Assembly (NCBI GenBank): GCA_963774745.1
Contig: CAVZGE010000002.1
Span: forward strand, 248,001 to 312,000
Length of the DNA: 64,000 nt
Direction: 5' to 3'
From: Prado023 sp963774745
GTDB lineage: Bacteria > Actinomycetota > Actinomycetes > S36-B12 > CAIYMF01
The translations under genes and the position numbers were made by a program. A model generated the notes under the pieces. That model did not search any database. It was not told the DNA's origin and saw only the letters and a program-made list of their open reading frames with translations. Shown here in pieces: positions 62,775-64,000 of this stretch (within the stretch, counting starts at the first letter, position 1; each line of letters opens with the position of its first letter).

Positions 62775-64000
62775 ATGAACCTCGCCGACAACCTCGCGCG
62801 CAGCGCGGAGTCGACCCCCGCCGCCCCGGCCATCACCTTCGACGACACCGTGATCGGCTACGGCATGCTCGCCCAGGGCGCCGCGCGCGTCGCCGGCTGG
62901 CTCCAGGAGCTCGGCGTCCAGCCCGGCGACCGGGTCGCGGTGTCGATGCCCAACATCCCGCACATGCCGATCGTCTACTACGGGATCCTCTGGGCCGGCG
63001 GCGTCGTGGTCCCGATGAACCCGCTGTACAAGTCCCGCGAGGTCGCCTTCGTGCTCTCCGACTCCGAGGCCCGGGCCCTGTTCGCCTGGGACGGCGTCGC
63101 CGAGGAGGCCGGCAAGGGCGCCGCGCAGGCCGGCGCGGAGTTCATCAGCGTCGTCCCGGCGGAGTTCCTCGGCCAGGTCATGGCCCACGAGCCGGTCGCC
63201 ATGGTCGAGCGCGACGACCAGGACACCGCGGTCGTGCTCTACACCTCGGGCACGACGGGCACCCCGAAGGGCGCCGAGCTGACCCACACCAACATGGCGC
63301 GCAACGCCGAGATCTCGGTCGGCCTCGTGGACATCGGCCCCGACGACGTCGTGTTCGGCGGGCTGCCCCTGTTCCACTCGTTCGGCCAGACGGTGGGGAT
63401 GAACGCGGCCATCTCGGTCGGCGCGAACCTGACCCTCATCCCCCGGTTCGAGCCGACCAAGGCCCTGGAGGTCCTGCAGCGCGACAAGGTCACGATCCTG
63501 CTCGCCGTGCCCACGATGTACGTGGCCCTGCTGCAGCACCCGGGCAAGGGCGACTACGACCTGTCCTCGCTGCGGGTCTGCGCCTCGGGCGGGGCGTCGC
63601 TGCCCGTCGAGGTCCTCCACGGCTTCGAGGCCGCGTTCGACGCGATCATCCTCGAGGGGTACGGCCTGTCCGAGACCAGCCCGGTCGCCTCGTTCAACCA
63701 CGCCGACCGGGAGCGCAAGCCGGGCTCGATCGGCCAGCCGGTCGCGGGCGTGGCGATGCGCCTCATCGACGCCGACTGGAACGACACCCCGGAGGGCGAG
63801 ATCGGCGAGATCGCGATCAAGGGCCACAACGTCATGAAGGGCTACCTGGGCAAGCCCGAGGCGACCGCCGAGGTGATGAACGACGGCTGGTTCCGCACCG
63901 GCGACCTGGCCAGGCGTGACGACGAGGGCTACTACTACATCGTCGACCGGGCCAAGGACATGATCATCCGCGGCGGGTACAACGTGTACCCGCGCGAGGT
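62775..64000 (+). CDS. Long-chain-fatty-acid-CoA ligase, 3' partial
   Basis: The open frame runs 408 codons from ATG at 62775 to the window edge without a stop. GGAAGGA lies seven bases before the ATG. ANL-superfamily enzyme forming acyl-AMP and then acyl-CoA: P-loop YTSGTTGTPKGAELTH (~155), GLPLFHSFGQTVGMN, GYGLSETSPVASFN (A5), GWFRTGDLARRDDEGYYYIV (A7) and KDMIIRGGYNVYPRE (A8) are visible. The catalytic C-terminal Lys lies beyond the window. No frameshift. Substrate chain length cannot be read. Confidence 0.93.
   Translation, partial: MNLADNLARSAESTPAAPAITFDDTVIGYGMLAQGAARVAGWLQELGVQPGDRVAVSMPNIPHMPIVYYGILWAGGVVVPMNPLYKSREVAFVLSDSEARALFAWDGVAEEAGKGAAQAGAEFISVVPAEFLGQVMAHEPVAMVERDDQDTAVVLYTSGTTGTPKGAELTHTNMARNAEISVGLVDIGPDDVVFGGLPLFHSFGQTVGMNAAISVGANLTLIPRFEPTKALEVLQRDKVTILLAVPTMYVALLQHPGKGDYDLSSLRVCASGGASLPVEVLHGFEAAFDAIILEGYGLSETSPVASFNHADRERKPGSIGQPVAGVAMRLIDADWNDTPEGEIGEIAIKGHNVMKGYLGKPEATAEVMNDGWFRTGDLARRDDEGYYYIVDRAKDMIIRGGYNVYPRE

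Overview
The window is high-GC DNA with frequent GTG and TTG starts, ATGA/GTGA gene overlaps and apparent leaderless promoters. Together with the gene set (CpaE-Tad pilus locus next to a DEAH helicase, a BldG-type anti-anti-sigma factor, proton pyrophosphatase, lysine-tailed topoisomerase I) this points to a chromosomal segment of an Actinomycetes bacterium. The genus cannot be set from the sequence alone.

Layout. 1-2.1 kb: the 3' part of acetyl-CoA synthetase and a degenerate Fic-like protein. 2.5-7.3 kb: a compact Flp/Tad pilus operon (CpaE-like ATPase, TadA, TadB, TadC, Flp-like pilin, TadE and a TadE/G-like pseudopilin), convergent with a DEAH helicase at 7.3-9.8 kb. 10-23.3 kb: housekeeping genes, namely bldG-like and anti-sigma-like genes, hppA, a methyltransferase, topA, a flippase inserted antisense, tmk, holB, a RelE/RHH toxin-antitoxin pair and a membrane protein. 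23.3-24.9 kb: a secreted TAP-like hydrolase.

25-59.7 kb is a large surface-polysaccharide locus. It encodes an ABC-2 exporter (Wzm/Wzt with a C-terminal extension), two RgpF-type rhamnan-synthesis proteins, the complete dTDP-L-rhamnose pathway (rmlA, rmlB, rmlC, rmlD), two tandem Gmd-like dehydratases for GDP-deoxyhexoses, a WecE-like transaminase for dTDP-Fuc4N, about six glycosyltransferase genes (one carrying three GT-B domains), FkbM-type methyltransferases, an acyltransferase, a second flippase and several polytopic membrane proteins. The probable product is a rhamnose-containing, modified cell-surface glycan. A block at about 28.2-32.8 kb has clearly lower GC and looks recently acquired. 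The locus ends near a tRNA-Thr(CGT). After it come a secreted protein, a methyltransferase, an SGNH-like lipoprotein whose nucleophile position is Asp, and the 5' part of an acyl-CoA ligase.

Many genes, including essential ones (topA, holB, rmlA), are split by single-base frameshifts, most densely at 24.9-27 kb, 41-45 kb and 52-58 kb. Because essential genes are hit and homopolymers are often involved, I treat these as probable sequencing or assembly indels and give one span per reconstructed gene. Exact indel positions are approximate.
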